From positions 15,001 through 79,000 of the forward strand of contig NZ_JBQCCF010000028.1 of assembly GCF_051962475.1 (NCBI RefSeq): a DNA stretch of 64,000 nt, read 5' to 3'. Below, piece after piece: positions 39,810 to 47,239 of the stretch. Positions within the stretch are counted from its first letter, which is position 1, and each line of letters begins with the position of its first letter. The notes beneath the pieces were generated by a model, which did not search any database, was not told the DNA's origin, and saw only the letters and a program-made list of their open reading frames with translations. The position numbers and the translations under genes are program-made. This DNA is from Dyella_A sp051962475. Its GTDB lineage: Bacteria > Pseudomonadota > Gammaproteobacteria > Xanthomonadales > Rhodanobacteraceae.

Positions 39810-39825
39810 GTTTGGACGTCTAAAC
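39810..39825. promoter_or_regulatory. near-perfect palindrome upstream of sbp
   Basis: GTTTGGACGTCTAAAC, seven of eight base pairs complementary, with the centre ACGT. It lies about 104 bp upstream of the sbp start. A second small repeat CTTA-TGCCG-TAAG is at 39788-39800. Candidate operator of the sulfate transport operon; the binder (CysB-like?) is not encoded in the window. Confidence 0.45.
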
Positions 39826-39845
39826 TTCATGACTTCGTTGCTGCC

Positions 39846-41246
39846 TTACCCTTGCGTTGCGGCGTCTATCTCCGCGGGACCTTCTGGTTCGGACAACGCT
39901 TGTGCCAGCCGGCAGGCAGCCGCACGAATCTCCGGCATCGCGGTGCATTCCCAAAGGTTTCCGCGCAGCAGCGAACCGATGCCGAACAATCTCGGTTGAG
40001 GTCTCCCCTCGCCATCCAGCAACTGCCCATCCGGCTCGGCGGCAAGGCCCAGCTGGAGTGAGTCGGGAGTGGCCAGCCCGGCCGCGAGCAATTGCGACAG
40101 CAACGGGTCGCGTGCATAGGCCACGGCGGTGTCCAACCCGGTGGCCTGGATGACCCGGTCCGCTTCGATCGTACTCATCAGCTGGGTGGTTCGGTGGCGC
40201 ACGGTGACGGCCAGCGGTCCATGGCCATCGACAGCGAGGACACGGGCGGCGTGCACCTGCAGGCGGCCGGCATCGATCAACGCCTGGATCGTTTCGAACG
40301 ATGCCGGCGCCGTGCGATGCCGCGATGCTTCCCACACCCAGCGAACGTGGCGCAAAAACTGGCGGCGCTGCGCCGGCGTGAGGCCCTGCCACAAGGTGGC
40401 ATTGATCGGGCGCATGCCGTCGATAACGGCCCGCCAGTCCGCACTCGTTCCGTCCGTGATCGCCTCGCGGACCAGCCGGATCATGGGCCGGACGCCATCG
40501 CAGGCGAGCAGCGCTGCATTGAGGTCTGCTTGATACGTGTAGGGTGCGATCGGCGCGGAGGGGTGGCGAAACGGCAACAATCCGTGGCGGGAGACCGCCA
40601 CCAGCTCCGCTCGCGGCCAGCGTGTGGAGGCGGAGATCAGCGTATCCACCGCCGTCAGCCCGGTGCCGATCACCAACACCCGCCGCGGCGTGACCGTCGG
40701 CTCGTCCTGCTGCCAGGGATCGAGCACGTAGGCGCCGCTATCCAGCGCCTCGCTCGACACCGTCTTCAGTGCCCGTGGTGCCAGCGCACCGATCGCGAGT
40801 ACCAAGGCATCGACGGTCAGCGTCTGGCCATCATCGACATCGATGCGATAACGCCCATCCTCTTCTCGCTGTACGCACGATGCGCGGGCCTGGTGCAGTG
40901 CGAAGCCCACTCCATGAGCATGCGCTTCGCTGATCCGTGCATGCACCTGCGCCTGGATAAACTCGCCGAACAGTCGGCGCGGCAGGAAATCGGTGCCCTG
41001 GGCCTGACCAAGACTGCGGCTGGCGTGCTGCAGGAAGTCATCTTTCTGCTCGGCAAACAGGCCCATACCAGCCGCCCGCACGTTCAGCAGATGCCGATCG
41101 TCCTGGGTGGCATAGGCGACGCCCCGTCCCGGCGCGGGCCCACCCGTGATCCAGTGGACGGTGCCTTGGCCAGAACGTCGTCGCAGCAGTTCGCCGAAGA
41201 CAGCGGCTCCGGCGGCACCGCCGCCAATGATGGCGATGTCGGTCAT
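39846..41246 (-). CDS. FAD/NAD(P)-binding flavoprotein (PF13454-like)
   Basis: A 466-residue protein with an N-terminal FAD motif GGGAAGAAVFGELL (residues 8-21) and a second Rossmann motif VLVIGTGLTAVDTLI in the middle. The HLLNVRAAGMGLF element is typical of the NAD_binding_9 family, whose substrates are mostly unknown. A GIGSLLRGNLWECTAMPEIR region near the end closes the FAD site. GGAG precedes the ATG at 41246. It lies between the cysteine-dioxygenase-like cupin and sbp on the same strand, so it may reduce or oxidise a sulfur compound; that is inference. Confidence 0.78.
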   Translation of the reverse strand: MTDIAIIGGGAAGAAVFGELLRRRSGQGTVHWITGGPAPGRGVAYATQDDRHLLNVRAAGMGLFAEQKDDFLQHASRSLGQAQGTDFLPRRLFGEFIQAQVHARISEAHAHGVGFALHQARASCVQREEDGRYRIDVDDGQTLTVDALVLAIGALAPRALKTVSSEALDSGAYVLDPWQQDEPTVTPRRVLVIGTGLTAVDTLISASTRWPRAELVAVSRHGLLPFRHPSAPIAPYTYQADLNAALLACDGVRPMIRLVREAITDGTSADWRAVIDGMRPINATLWQGLTPAQRRQFLRHVRWVWEASRHRTAPASFETIQALIDAGRLQVHAARVLAVDGHGPLAVTVRHRTTQLMSTIEADRVIQATGLDTAVAYARDPLLSQLLAAGLATPDSLQLGLAAEPDGQLLDGEGRPQPRLFGIGSLLRGNLWECTAMPEIRAAACRLAQALSEPEGPAEIDAATQG

Positions 41247-41290
41247 CGGTCGTGCTCCTTTTTCATATTTCATACGGGTAACCGCCCCTC

Positions 41291-41312
41291 CGACCCATCC
41301 TCGAATGGGTCG
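41291..41312. promoter_or_regulatory. inverted repeat between cupin and flavoprotein genes
   Basis: Perfect 8-bp arms CGACCCAT / ATGGGTCG with a 6-nt loop in the 88-bp intercistronic gap. No T-tract. Could be an operator or mRNA hairpin regulating the flavoprotein. Confidence 0.4.
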
Positions 41313-41334
41313 TTCGGTACCCGATCAGGGGGAA

Positions 41335-41907
41335 TCAGCTGCTCGCGAGCTCTAGCTCAGCGCGTTGCGGGATATCGTCCCAGCTTCCTGCATTGCTCTT
41401 GTGATAGGTGCGATAGCGATCCAGAGCGCCACCGTACACATGCAGAGTCAGAGCCGGTCGCTGGGCGGACAGGTTTCGGCAGCGGTGGGCGTAATCGCGA
41501 TCCGAAAACCTTGCGTGGTCCCCGACGCCTAAGGGCGCGGTTTCCCTCGGCACCAGTCGCAGCGACGGGTCCAGCGCGATGGAAAATGCCTCGACCTGCA
41601 ACACCCCGTCGAGCACCAACTCGATGCCCCAGAGGCCATCGTGATCGTGGATCGGCGTGGCGTGGCCCGGCGGCCAGGCGATGAGCAACACAGCGTAGTC
41701 GTCGGAGTCCTGCGGGGGCCTCAGCGAGAGGCGCCGATAGCGCTCGACACTGCTCGCCGAGGGGCAGCCTTCCCACCAGGGCGACTGCGCCAGAACAGCC
41801 GCCAAGGCTGCCACATCTCCTCGGCCACCTGCTCCGAGGCTGCGTGCAATGGCCGCCAATACCCGATGGGTCCAGACATCGGTGCCGCCTACGATGGCAT
41901 CGTGCAT
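41335..41907 (-). CDS. cysteine-dioxygenase-like cupin
   Basis: A 190-residue double-stranded beta-helix protein. The metal-binding cupin motif reads PGHATPIHDHDGLWGIELVLDG (given here in part, PIHDHDGLWGIE) with two His and a later His in TLHVYGG, the pattern of bacterial cysteine dioxygenase-family thiol dioxygenases (Fe2+, O2). Likely substrate is cysteine or another thiol, giving a sulfinate; mercaptopropionate dioxygenase is an alternative. AGGGG lies 6 nt before the ATG at 41907. It heads the sulfur block, 88 bp before the flavoprotein gene. Confidence 0.75.
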   Translation of the reverse strand: MHDAIVGGTDVWTHRVLAAIARSLGAGGRGDVAALAAVLAQSPWWEGCPSASSVERYRRLSLRPPQDSDDYAVLLIAWPPGHATPIHDHDGLWGIELVLDGVLQVEAFSIALDPSLRLVPRETAPLGVGDHARFSDRDYAHRCRNLSAQRPALTLHVYGGALDRYRTYHKSNAGSWDDIPQRAELELASS

Positions 41908-41931
41908 GAGCATCCCCTGAACTCGTTGGGT

Positions 41932-41956
41932 CCGGGGCGAATTGATCACGCCCCGG
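41932..41956. promoter_or_regulatory. strong inverted repeat in the cupin leader
   Basis: Perfect 8-bp arms CCGGGGCG / CGCCCCGG with a 9-nt AT-rich loop (AATTGATCA), starting 25 bp upstream of the cupin ATG. Position suits an operator overlapping the promoter or a 5'-UTR hairpin. The rest of the gap up to about 42211 shows no convincing gene. Confidence 0.5.
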
Positions 41957-42211
41957 GTTAAGGAAACGCTATCCAAACGTCTCCTCCAAACAGCGGTGAG
42001 AGCAGGACGGTCGAAGCCTTTTCGCCCGAAGTGACCGAAGAGCTTGGCGGCATATGAAATCGCGGCCCGCATGCGTCGATGATCACGTCAGGAAGGCAAC
42101 TAACTGTTATTCGAAATTCGTCTTTCCAGAGCGACCCCGCGATCGGTCGACTGCCTCTGATTGCGCTCTTCGGGGCAAGAGGGACGGCGCACACTACCGT
42201 TGCCCGGTACC

Positions 42212-42481
42212 GTGTTGAGGTGTGCAGTGGGCAGACGATCAAACAAGCTCGCAACGCGCATTCAGAGGGTCACCCCTGTCAAGCACAAGGTGCTGAGGAG
42301 CTGGGCTGGCTTGGGATTCACTGGCGTGGTCATCGGTACCGCTCTGATCTGGGCCGAGACCGCGGTGGCGTCAACCAGGTTCTCCTGCGCCCTGCTGCTG
42401 ACTGGAACAGCGCTTGTCTTTACAGGTCTTCTGACCCTCGTCGCGCTGCTCATTCGATGGGCACACTCACATTTGGAATGA
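42212..42481 (+). CDS. small two-helix membrane protein
   Basis: An 89-residue frame starting at a GTG. After a basic N terminus there are two hydrophobic helices (about 33-52, WAGLGFTGVVIGTALIWAE in part; and 57-82, CALLLTGTALVFTGLLTLVAL) and a short polar tail. No family is recognised, the start is uncertain (TTG at 42161 also possible), and the neighbours are unrelated. Coding status rests on the clean hydrophobic pattern. Confidence 0.35.
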   Translation: MLRCAVGRRSNKLATRIQRVTPVKHKVLRSWAGLGFTGVVIGTALIWAETAVASTRFSCALLLTGTALVFTGLLTLVALLIRWAHSHLE

Positions 42482-42723
42482 GGCGCGGCCGTTCGACGCC
42501 AGAGATATCCAGTGTGTGAAGTAGTTGCTGAGCAAATCTCATCTGAACGTTCTCGCATGCACCGACATGTCCGAGCGTCACGCTGGAGCTGGCGTCAGGC
42601 AGTTAAACAGGCCGAGGGCACGCGGCTGGCCCCTGTGTGAGTCGACCCAAGGGCTGGCGCCAGATTCCTCGCCTCGCACACCAAAAGGCCACGCTCCTCG
42701 CCGTCGAGGAGCGTGCGGTAGCG

Positions 42724-44346
42724 ATGAATACGTATGCAGTTGCTGGTTGCTGCACCGCGATACTGCATACCTTCGGGCGGCCTCGTCCATCCAGGAGCGT
42801 TCCCATCCACTCTTCCCATTCGCTTCCACGCGCTGACGCAGCCAGCGAACAGCCTCCTTCCACGCAGGTCCGGCCGGAACTCTCTTTCGGCCAGATCTGG
42901 AACATGTGCTTCGGCTTCCTCGGCATCCAGTTCGGCTTTGCACTACAGACGGCCAACATCAGCCGCATCTTCCAGACGCTGGGCGCGTCATTGGAGCAGA
43001 TCCCGTTGTTGTGGGTGGCCGCGCCGATCACCGGTCTGCTGGTGCAACCGGTCGTCGGCTACTGCTCGGACCGCACCTGGACCCGGCTGGGCCGGCGCCG
43101 GCCGTACTTCCTCGGAGGCGCGGTACTTGCCACCCTGGCGCTGTTGTGGATGCCCCACGCCACCACGCTGTGGACGGCCGCCGTGCTGCTGTGGCTGATG
43201 GACGGCACGTTCAACGTGGCGATGGAGCCGTTCCGCGCCTTCGTCGCCGACCAGCTGCCCGAACGGCAACGGCCGAGGGGCTACCTGATGCAGAGCTTCT
43301 TCATCGGCGTCGGTGCGGTGATCGCGTCCGTGCTTCCCTGGCTGCTTGCCACGGCGGGCGTGAGCAACGTGGCGCCCGAAGGCGGCCTGCCCGACACGCT
43401 GAAGTACGCGTTCTACGCCGGTGGCGTGGCCATGCTCGGCGCGGTGTCGTGGACGGTGCTGCGCACGCGTGAGTACCCGCCCGCCCAGCTGCTGGCCTTC
43501 GATCCGGCGCCGCCCGCTGCGCTGCCGGAGCTGCGAGGCATCCGGCGCAACGGCGCCGGCTGGCTGCTAGCTGGTGTCGTCGCGGGGCTGGCCATCCGCT
43601 CGCTGGCACTGCGCCAGGAGACCTATCTGCTCGCAGCCGGCCTCGCCGTCTACGGTCTGCTGCTGATCGGCTACGACGTCGCGCTGGCCGTGCGCCCCGT
43701 ACTGCGCACGCGGCGCGGCATGTTGGGGCACGTGCTCGGCGACCTGCACACGATGCCCGCGGCGATGCGCCAGTTGGCCTGGGTGCAGCTGTTCTCGTGG
43801 TTCGCGCTGTTCTCGATGTGGATCTACGCCACCGCCGCGGTGGCACGGGTGCAGTTCGGCACCACCGATCCGCACTCGGCCGCATTCAACGCGGCCGGCA
43901 ACTGGGTCGGCGTGCTGTTTGCGGTCTACAACGGCTGTGCCGCCCTGGCAGCGATCGTGATTCCGCGGCTGGTGCGACGCTGGGGCCTACAGGCCAGCCA
44001 CCTCGCCAACCTGTGGCTGGGCGGTGCGGGGCTGGTGTCGTTCCTGTTCATCCGCGACCCGCACTGGTTGCTGCTGCCGATGCTCGGCGTAGGGTTCGCC
44101 TGGGCGTCGATCCTCGCCCTGCCCTACGCGATGCTGTCCGACGCGCTGCCGGCGGCGAAGATGGGCGTGTACATGGGTATCTTCAATTTCTTCATCGTGA
44201 TTCCCCAGCTGGTCGCCGCCAGCCTGCTGGGCGAACTGCTGAAGCGATGCTTCCATGGTGAGCCGGTATGGGCGTTGGTGGTGGGCGGCGGGAGTCTGTT
44301 TGTAGCGGGGCTGTGCACGCTGAGGGTGCGACTGGCGCCCGGGTGA
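42724..44346 (+). CDS. MFS sugar transporter (SLC45/GPH-like)
   Basis: A 540-residue transporter with twelve helices. The hallmark of SLC45-like sucrose/maltose transporters is present: IWNMCFGFLGIQFGFALQTAN, then QTLGASLEQIPLLWVAAPITGLLVQP and RTRLGRRRP-type RTWTRLGRRRPYFLGGA (each only partly quoted). The N-terminal 55 residues are low-complexity and the start is uncertain; translation could begin further in. Role: import of a disaccharide or similar glycoside by proton symport. It lies 117 bp before the PhyH-ADH-esterase-GH13 operon and is probably part of that system. Confidence 0.8.
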   Translation: MNTYAVAGCCTAILHTFGRPRPSRSVPIHSSHSLPRADAASEQPPSTQVRPELSFGQIWNMCFGFLGIQFGFALQTANISRIFQTLGASLEQIPLLWVAAPITGLLVQPVVGYCSDRTWTRLGRRRPYFLGGAVLATLALLWMPHATTLWTAAVLLWLMDGTFNVAMEPFRAFVADQLPERQRPRGYLMQSFFIGVGAVIASVLPWLLATAGVSNVAPEGGLPDTLKYAFYAGGVAMLGAVSWTVLRTREYPPAQLLAFDPAPPAALPELRGIRRNGAGWLLAGVVAGLAIRSLALRQETYLLAAGLAVYGLLLIGYDVALAVRPVLRTRRGMLGHVLGDLHTMPAAMRQLAWVQLFSWFALFSMWIYATAAVARVQFGTTDPHSAAFNAAGNWVGVLFAVYNGCAALAAIVIPRLVRRWGLQASHLANLWLGGAGLVSFLFIRDPHWLLLPMLGVGFAWASILALPYAMLSDALPAAKMGVYMGIFNFFIVIPQLVAASLLGELLKRCFHGEPVWALVVGGGSLFVAGLCTLRVRLAPG

Positions 44347-44463
44347 CTCCCGGCAGGTCACCAATCCGATAGTCGGGCGCTGCCATTGGACATGCCGCCC
44401 CGATGCGGCGGCGCGCGTGCCTGCCTAGCATGGACACCATACCGTCCCCGCCAGGCCTCCCCC

Positions 44464-45306
44464 ATGACGATCGATCTCGACCGGCCCTATCCGCTGTCCC
44501 CGCAGCAGGTGGCCGACTATCGCCGCGACGGCTTCATCAAGCTCAAAGACGTGTTCAGCGCCGACGAACTGCGCCACTTCGGCGAGGAGATCACCCGGCT
44601 CACCGTTGCGCTGAACACGCAGACCTTGCCGCTGGAGGAACGCAGCACCTATGACCGCGCTTTTCTCCAGGTGATGAACCTGTGGGAGGAAAGCGACACC
44701 GTGCGCACCTTCGTGTTCGGTAAGCGCCTGGCCGGACTCGCCGCGGCGCTGATGGAGGTGGACGGCGTGCGCCTGTACCACGACCAGTCGCTGTACAAGG
44801 AGCCCGGCGGCGGCATCACGCCCGCACATGCCGACCAGTACTACTGGCCGCTGGACAGCGACCGCACGATCACCGCGTGGGTGCCGCTACAGGCGGTGCC
44901 GCAGGACATGGGGCCGCTGGCGTTCTTCGCCGGCAGCCAGCACGTGGAGTTCGGCCGCGACCTGAAGATTTCCGACGAGAGCGAACAGGCGATCACCGCC
45001 AACATGGAGGCCGAAAGCTTTCGCGTGGTGGACGAGCCATTCGCGCTGGGCGAGGTCAGCTTCCACTCTGGCTGGACCTTCCACCGCGCCGGCCCCAACC
45101 GTTCGACGCAACCGCGCTCGGTGATGACGGTGATCTACATGGATCGCGACATGCGCCTGAAGGCACCGGAAAACCACATGCAGCAAGCCGATTGGGAACG
45201 CTGGTGCCCCGGTGCGTTGGTTGGCGTGGCGATCGACACCCCGAGGAATCCGGTGCTTTTCGAGCGCGGGGCCGTCGATGCAGCACCGCCCGCGCTGCCG
45301 GCATGA
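44464..45306 (+). CDS. phytanoyl-CoA dioxygenase (PhyH) family oxygenase
   Basis: A 280-residue Fe(II)/2-oxoglutarate-type oxygenase. Iron ligands fit His and Asp in PAHADQYYWPLD (HxD) and the distal His in FHRAGPN, with a following Arg for 2-oxoglutarate. Bacterial PhyH members hydroxylate small molecules or sugar derivatives, not only phytanoyl-CoA; the substrate here is unknown. The chosen ATG has no strong ribosome binding site. ATGA overlap with the alcohol dehydrogenase shows operon structure. Confidence 0.85.
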   Translation: MTIDLDRPYPLSPQQVADYRRDGFIKLKDVFSADELRHFGEEITRLTVALNTQTLPLEERSTYDRAFLQVMNLWEESDTVRTFVFGKRLAGLAAALMEVDGVRLYHDQSLYKEPGGGITPAHADQYYWPLDSDRTITAWVPLQAVPQDMGPLAFFAGSQHVEFGRDLKISDESEQAITANMEAESFRVVDEPFALGEVSFHSGWTFHRAGPNRSTQPRSVMTVIYMDRDMRLKAPENHMQQADWERWCPGALVGVAIDTPRNPVLFERGAVDAAPPALPA

Positions 45307-46421
45307 CCGGCGACGTTGTCAGCGGCCGCGCAATCATCGCCGACGGCGAGGGACGCTTCGGCATCGAGACCATCGAGGTCGATCCGCCCGCCGCCGGCGA
45401 GGTGCGGGTGGCAATCACCGCCGCTGGCGTCTGTCACACCGACCACGCCTCGCTGCACTGGCCCGGCCCGCTGGTCATGGGGCACGAGGGTGCGGGTTAT
45501 GTCGAGTCCATCGGCGGGGGCGTCGAGGGCCTGCAGATCAGCCAGCCGGTGCTGCTGAACTGGGCGATTCCCTGCGGCCACTGCTTCCAGTGCGCACGCG
45601 GCGCCGCGCCGTTGTGCGAGCGCACCCACGAGCTGGACGTGCCGCGCCTGGGCACCAGCCGCGCGCATGCCGGCGCCACGCGATGGAACGGGCGCGCGAT
45701 CGATCGCGCGTTCCACCTCGGCACCTTCGCCCGCTACACCGTGGTGCGCGCCGAGGCGGTGACGCCACTGCCCGCGGAGCTCACGCCCGATGCCGCCTGC
45801 ATCCTCGGTTGCGCGGTGATGACCGGCGTGGGCTCGGCGGTGAACGTGGCCGACGTGCAACCGAGCGATACCGTGGCCGTGCTCGGTTGCGGCGGGGTCG
45901 GGCTGAACGTGATCCAAGGTGCGCGCATCGCCGGCGCACGCGCTGTCATCGCGATCGATCGCGTGCCGGCACGGCTGCAGCACGCGCATGCACTGGGCGC
46001 CACGCACACCCTGATCGCGCACGATGACGACACCGACCACGCACGACTGGTTGCCGCCGTGCAGGCGCTCACCGACGGCCGCGGTGTGGACCATGCCTTC
46101 GAGGCGACCGGTGCGCCGGCGCTGGCCTTCCTGCCGCTGAAGCTGGCCCGCCACGGCGGCAACGCGCTGCAGGTGAGCGGCGCGCATGGCGCGGCCTCGC
46201 TGCCGCTCACCGATCTGTTCTGGAACAAGCGCTACCTCGCGCCGCTGTATGGCGGCTGTGTTCCTTCGCGTGATTTCCCGCGGCTGTTCACGTGGCTCGC
46301 CGAGGGCCGGCTGGAGCTGGCCGGACTGATCAGTCACCGCTACCCGATGGAGGCGCTGGACCAGGCGTTCGACGACATGCTGCAGGGACGCAGCAGCAAG
46401 GGCGTGCTGCGCATCGCATGA
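45303..46421 (+). CDS. zinc-dependent alcohol dehydrogenase (MDR)
   Basis: A 372-residue medium-chain dehydrogenase. Catalytic zinc residues Cys and His lie in GVCHTDHASLHWPGPLVMGHEGAG (quoted in part), and the structural-zinc cysteines in CGHCFQCARGAAPLC. NAD(H) binds at VLGCGGVGLNVIQGARIAGA. Closest in pattern to class III / aryl-alcohol dehydrogenases that work with mycothiol or glutathione adducts, but the neighbours suggest a sugar-derived alcohol. It overlaps both neighbours by four bases. Confidence 0.87.
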   Translation: MTGDVVSGRAIIADGEGRFGIETIEVDPPAAGEVRVAITAAGVCHTDHASLHWPGPLVMGHEGAGYVESIGGGVEGLQISQPVLLNWAIPCGHCFQCARGAAPLCERTHELDVPRLGTSRAHAGATRWNGRAIDRAFHLGTFARYTVVRAEAVTPLPAELTPDAACILGCAVMTGVGSAVNVADVQPSDTVAVLGCGGVGLNVIQGARIAGARAVIAIDRVPARLQHAHALGATHTLIAHDDDTDHARLVAAVQALTDGRGVDHAFEATGAPALAFLPLKLARHGGNALQVSGAHGAASLPLTDLFWNKRYLAPLYGGCVPSRDFPRLFTWLAEGRLELAGLISHRYPMEALDQAFDDMLQGRSSKGVLRIA

Positions 46422-47239
46422 AGAATTCTCCCTTCCGCACCCTGGAATGCTCCGATCCGGTCCTCGGCGCAGATGGCCTCGCCTTCGTCACGGTGAAGAG
46501 CCCGGCACTGCGCCGGCGCGCCGATGCCACCCTGTTCGTGCCACCCGCCGCCCGGCAGGTGAGCGACCTGCCGATGATCGTGCTGCTGCACGGCGTGTAC
46601 GGTTCGCACTGGGCCTGGGCGCTGAAGGGGGGCGCGCATCGCACCGCGACGCGTCTGATCGACGAAGGTGCGCTGCCGCCGGTGGCGCTGCTGATGCCCT
46701 CGGACGGTCTGTGGGGCGACGGCTCCGGCTACGTGGCGCACGCCGAGCACGATGCCGAGCGCTGGATCATCGACGAAATCCCCGCACTGGCACGAGAAGT
46801 TGTCGCCGGCTGCACTGCGCACTCGCCGCTGCTGGTGGCCGGCCTCAGCATGGGTGGCTTCGGCGCCCTGCGACTGGCCGGCAAATATCCACAGCGCCTC
46901 GCCGCGGCCGCCGCGCTGTCGGCAGTGACCCACGTCGACCAGCTCGACGACCTGATCGAGGAAGGCACCCGCGGCTGGAGCGACCTTCCCGCCGACCGCG
47001 ACGTACTGGCCGCCCTCACCGCCGCTGGCAGGCTACCGCCGCTGCGCATCGACTGCGGGCTGGACGACCCCTACCTGCAAGCCAATCGCGACCTGCATCG
47101 CAGCCTGCAACGTGCTGCGATCGACCACCACTACGCCGAAGCTCCCGGCGGCCACGACTGGGCCTATTGGTCGCGGGCGCTGGAAGACACGCTGCGCTTC
47201 TTCGGCCAGGTACTGCACACCACCGAGGACCACGCATGA
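46418..47239 (+). CDS. esterase (S-formylglutathione hydrolase / EstD-like alpha/beta hydrolase)
   Basis: A 273-residue serine hydrolase of the esterase D type: oxyanion HGVYG region (IVLLHGVYGSHWAW), nucleophile Ser in GLSMGGFGAL (about residues 141-150), acidic residue in DCGLDDPYL and catalytic His in GGHDWAYW. No signal peptide. Paired with a class III-like ADH it could hydrolyse a thioester, but the operon with a secreted GH13 enzyme makes deacylation of an acylated sugar equally plausible. Confidence 0.83.
   Translation: MKNSPFRTLECSDPVLGADGLAFVTVKSPALRRRADATLFVPPAARQVSDLPMIVLLHGVYGSHWAWALKGGAHRTATRLIDEGALPPVALLMPSDGLWGDGSGYVAHAEHDAERWIIDEIPALAREVVAGCTAHSPLLVAGLSMGGFGALRLAGKYPQRLAAAAALSAVTHVDQLDDLIEEGTRGWSDLPADRDVLAALTAAGRLPPLRIDCGLDDPYLQANRDLHRSLQRAAIDHHYAEAPGGHDWAYWSRALEDTLRFFGQVLHTTEDHA

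Noticed and set aside
44346..44463. Terminator after the sugar transporter
   Set aside because: A short GTGAC/GTCAC stem exists but has no T-tract, and the downstream operon is likely co-transcribed or has its own promoter here.
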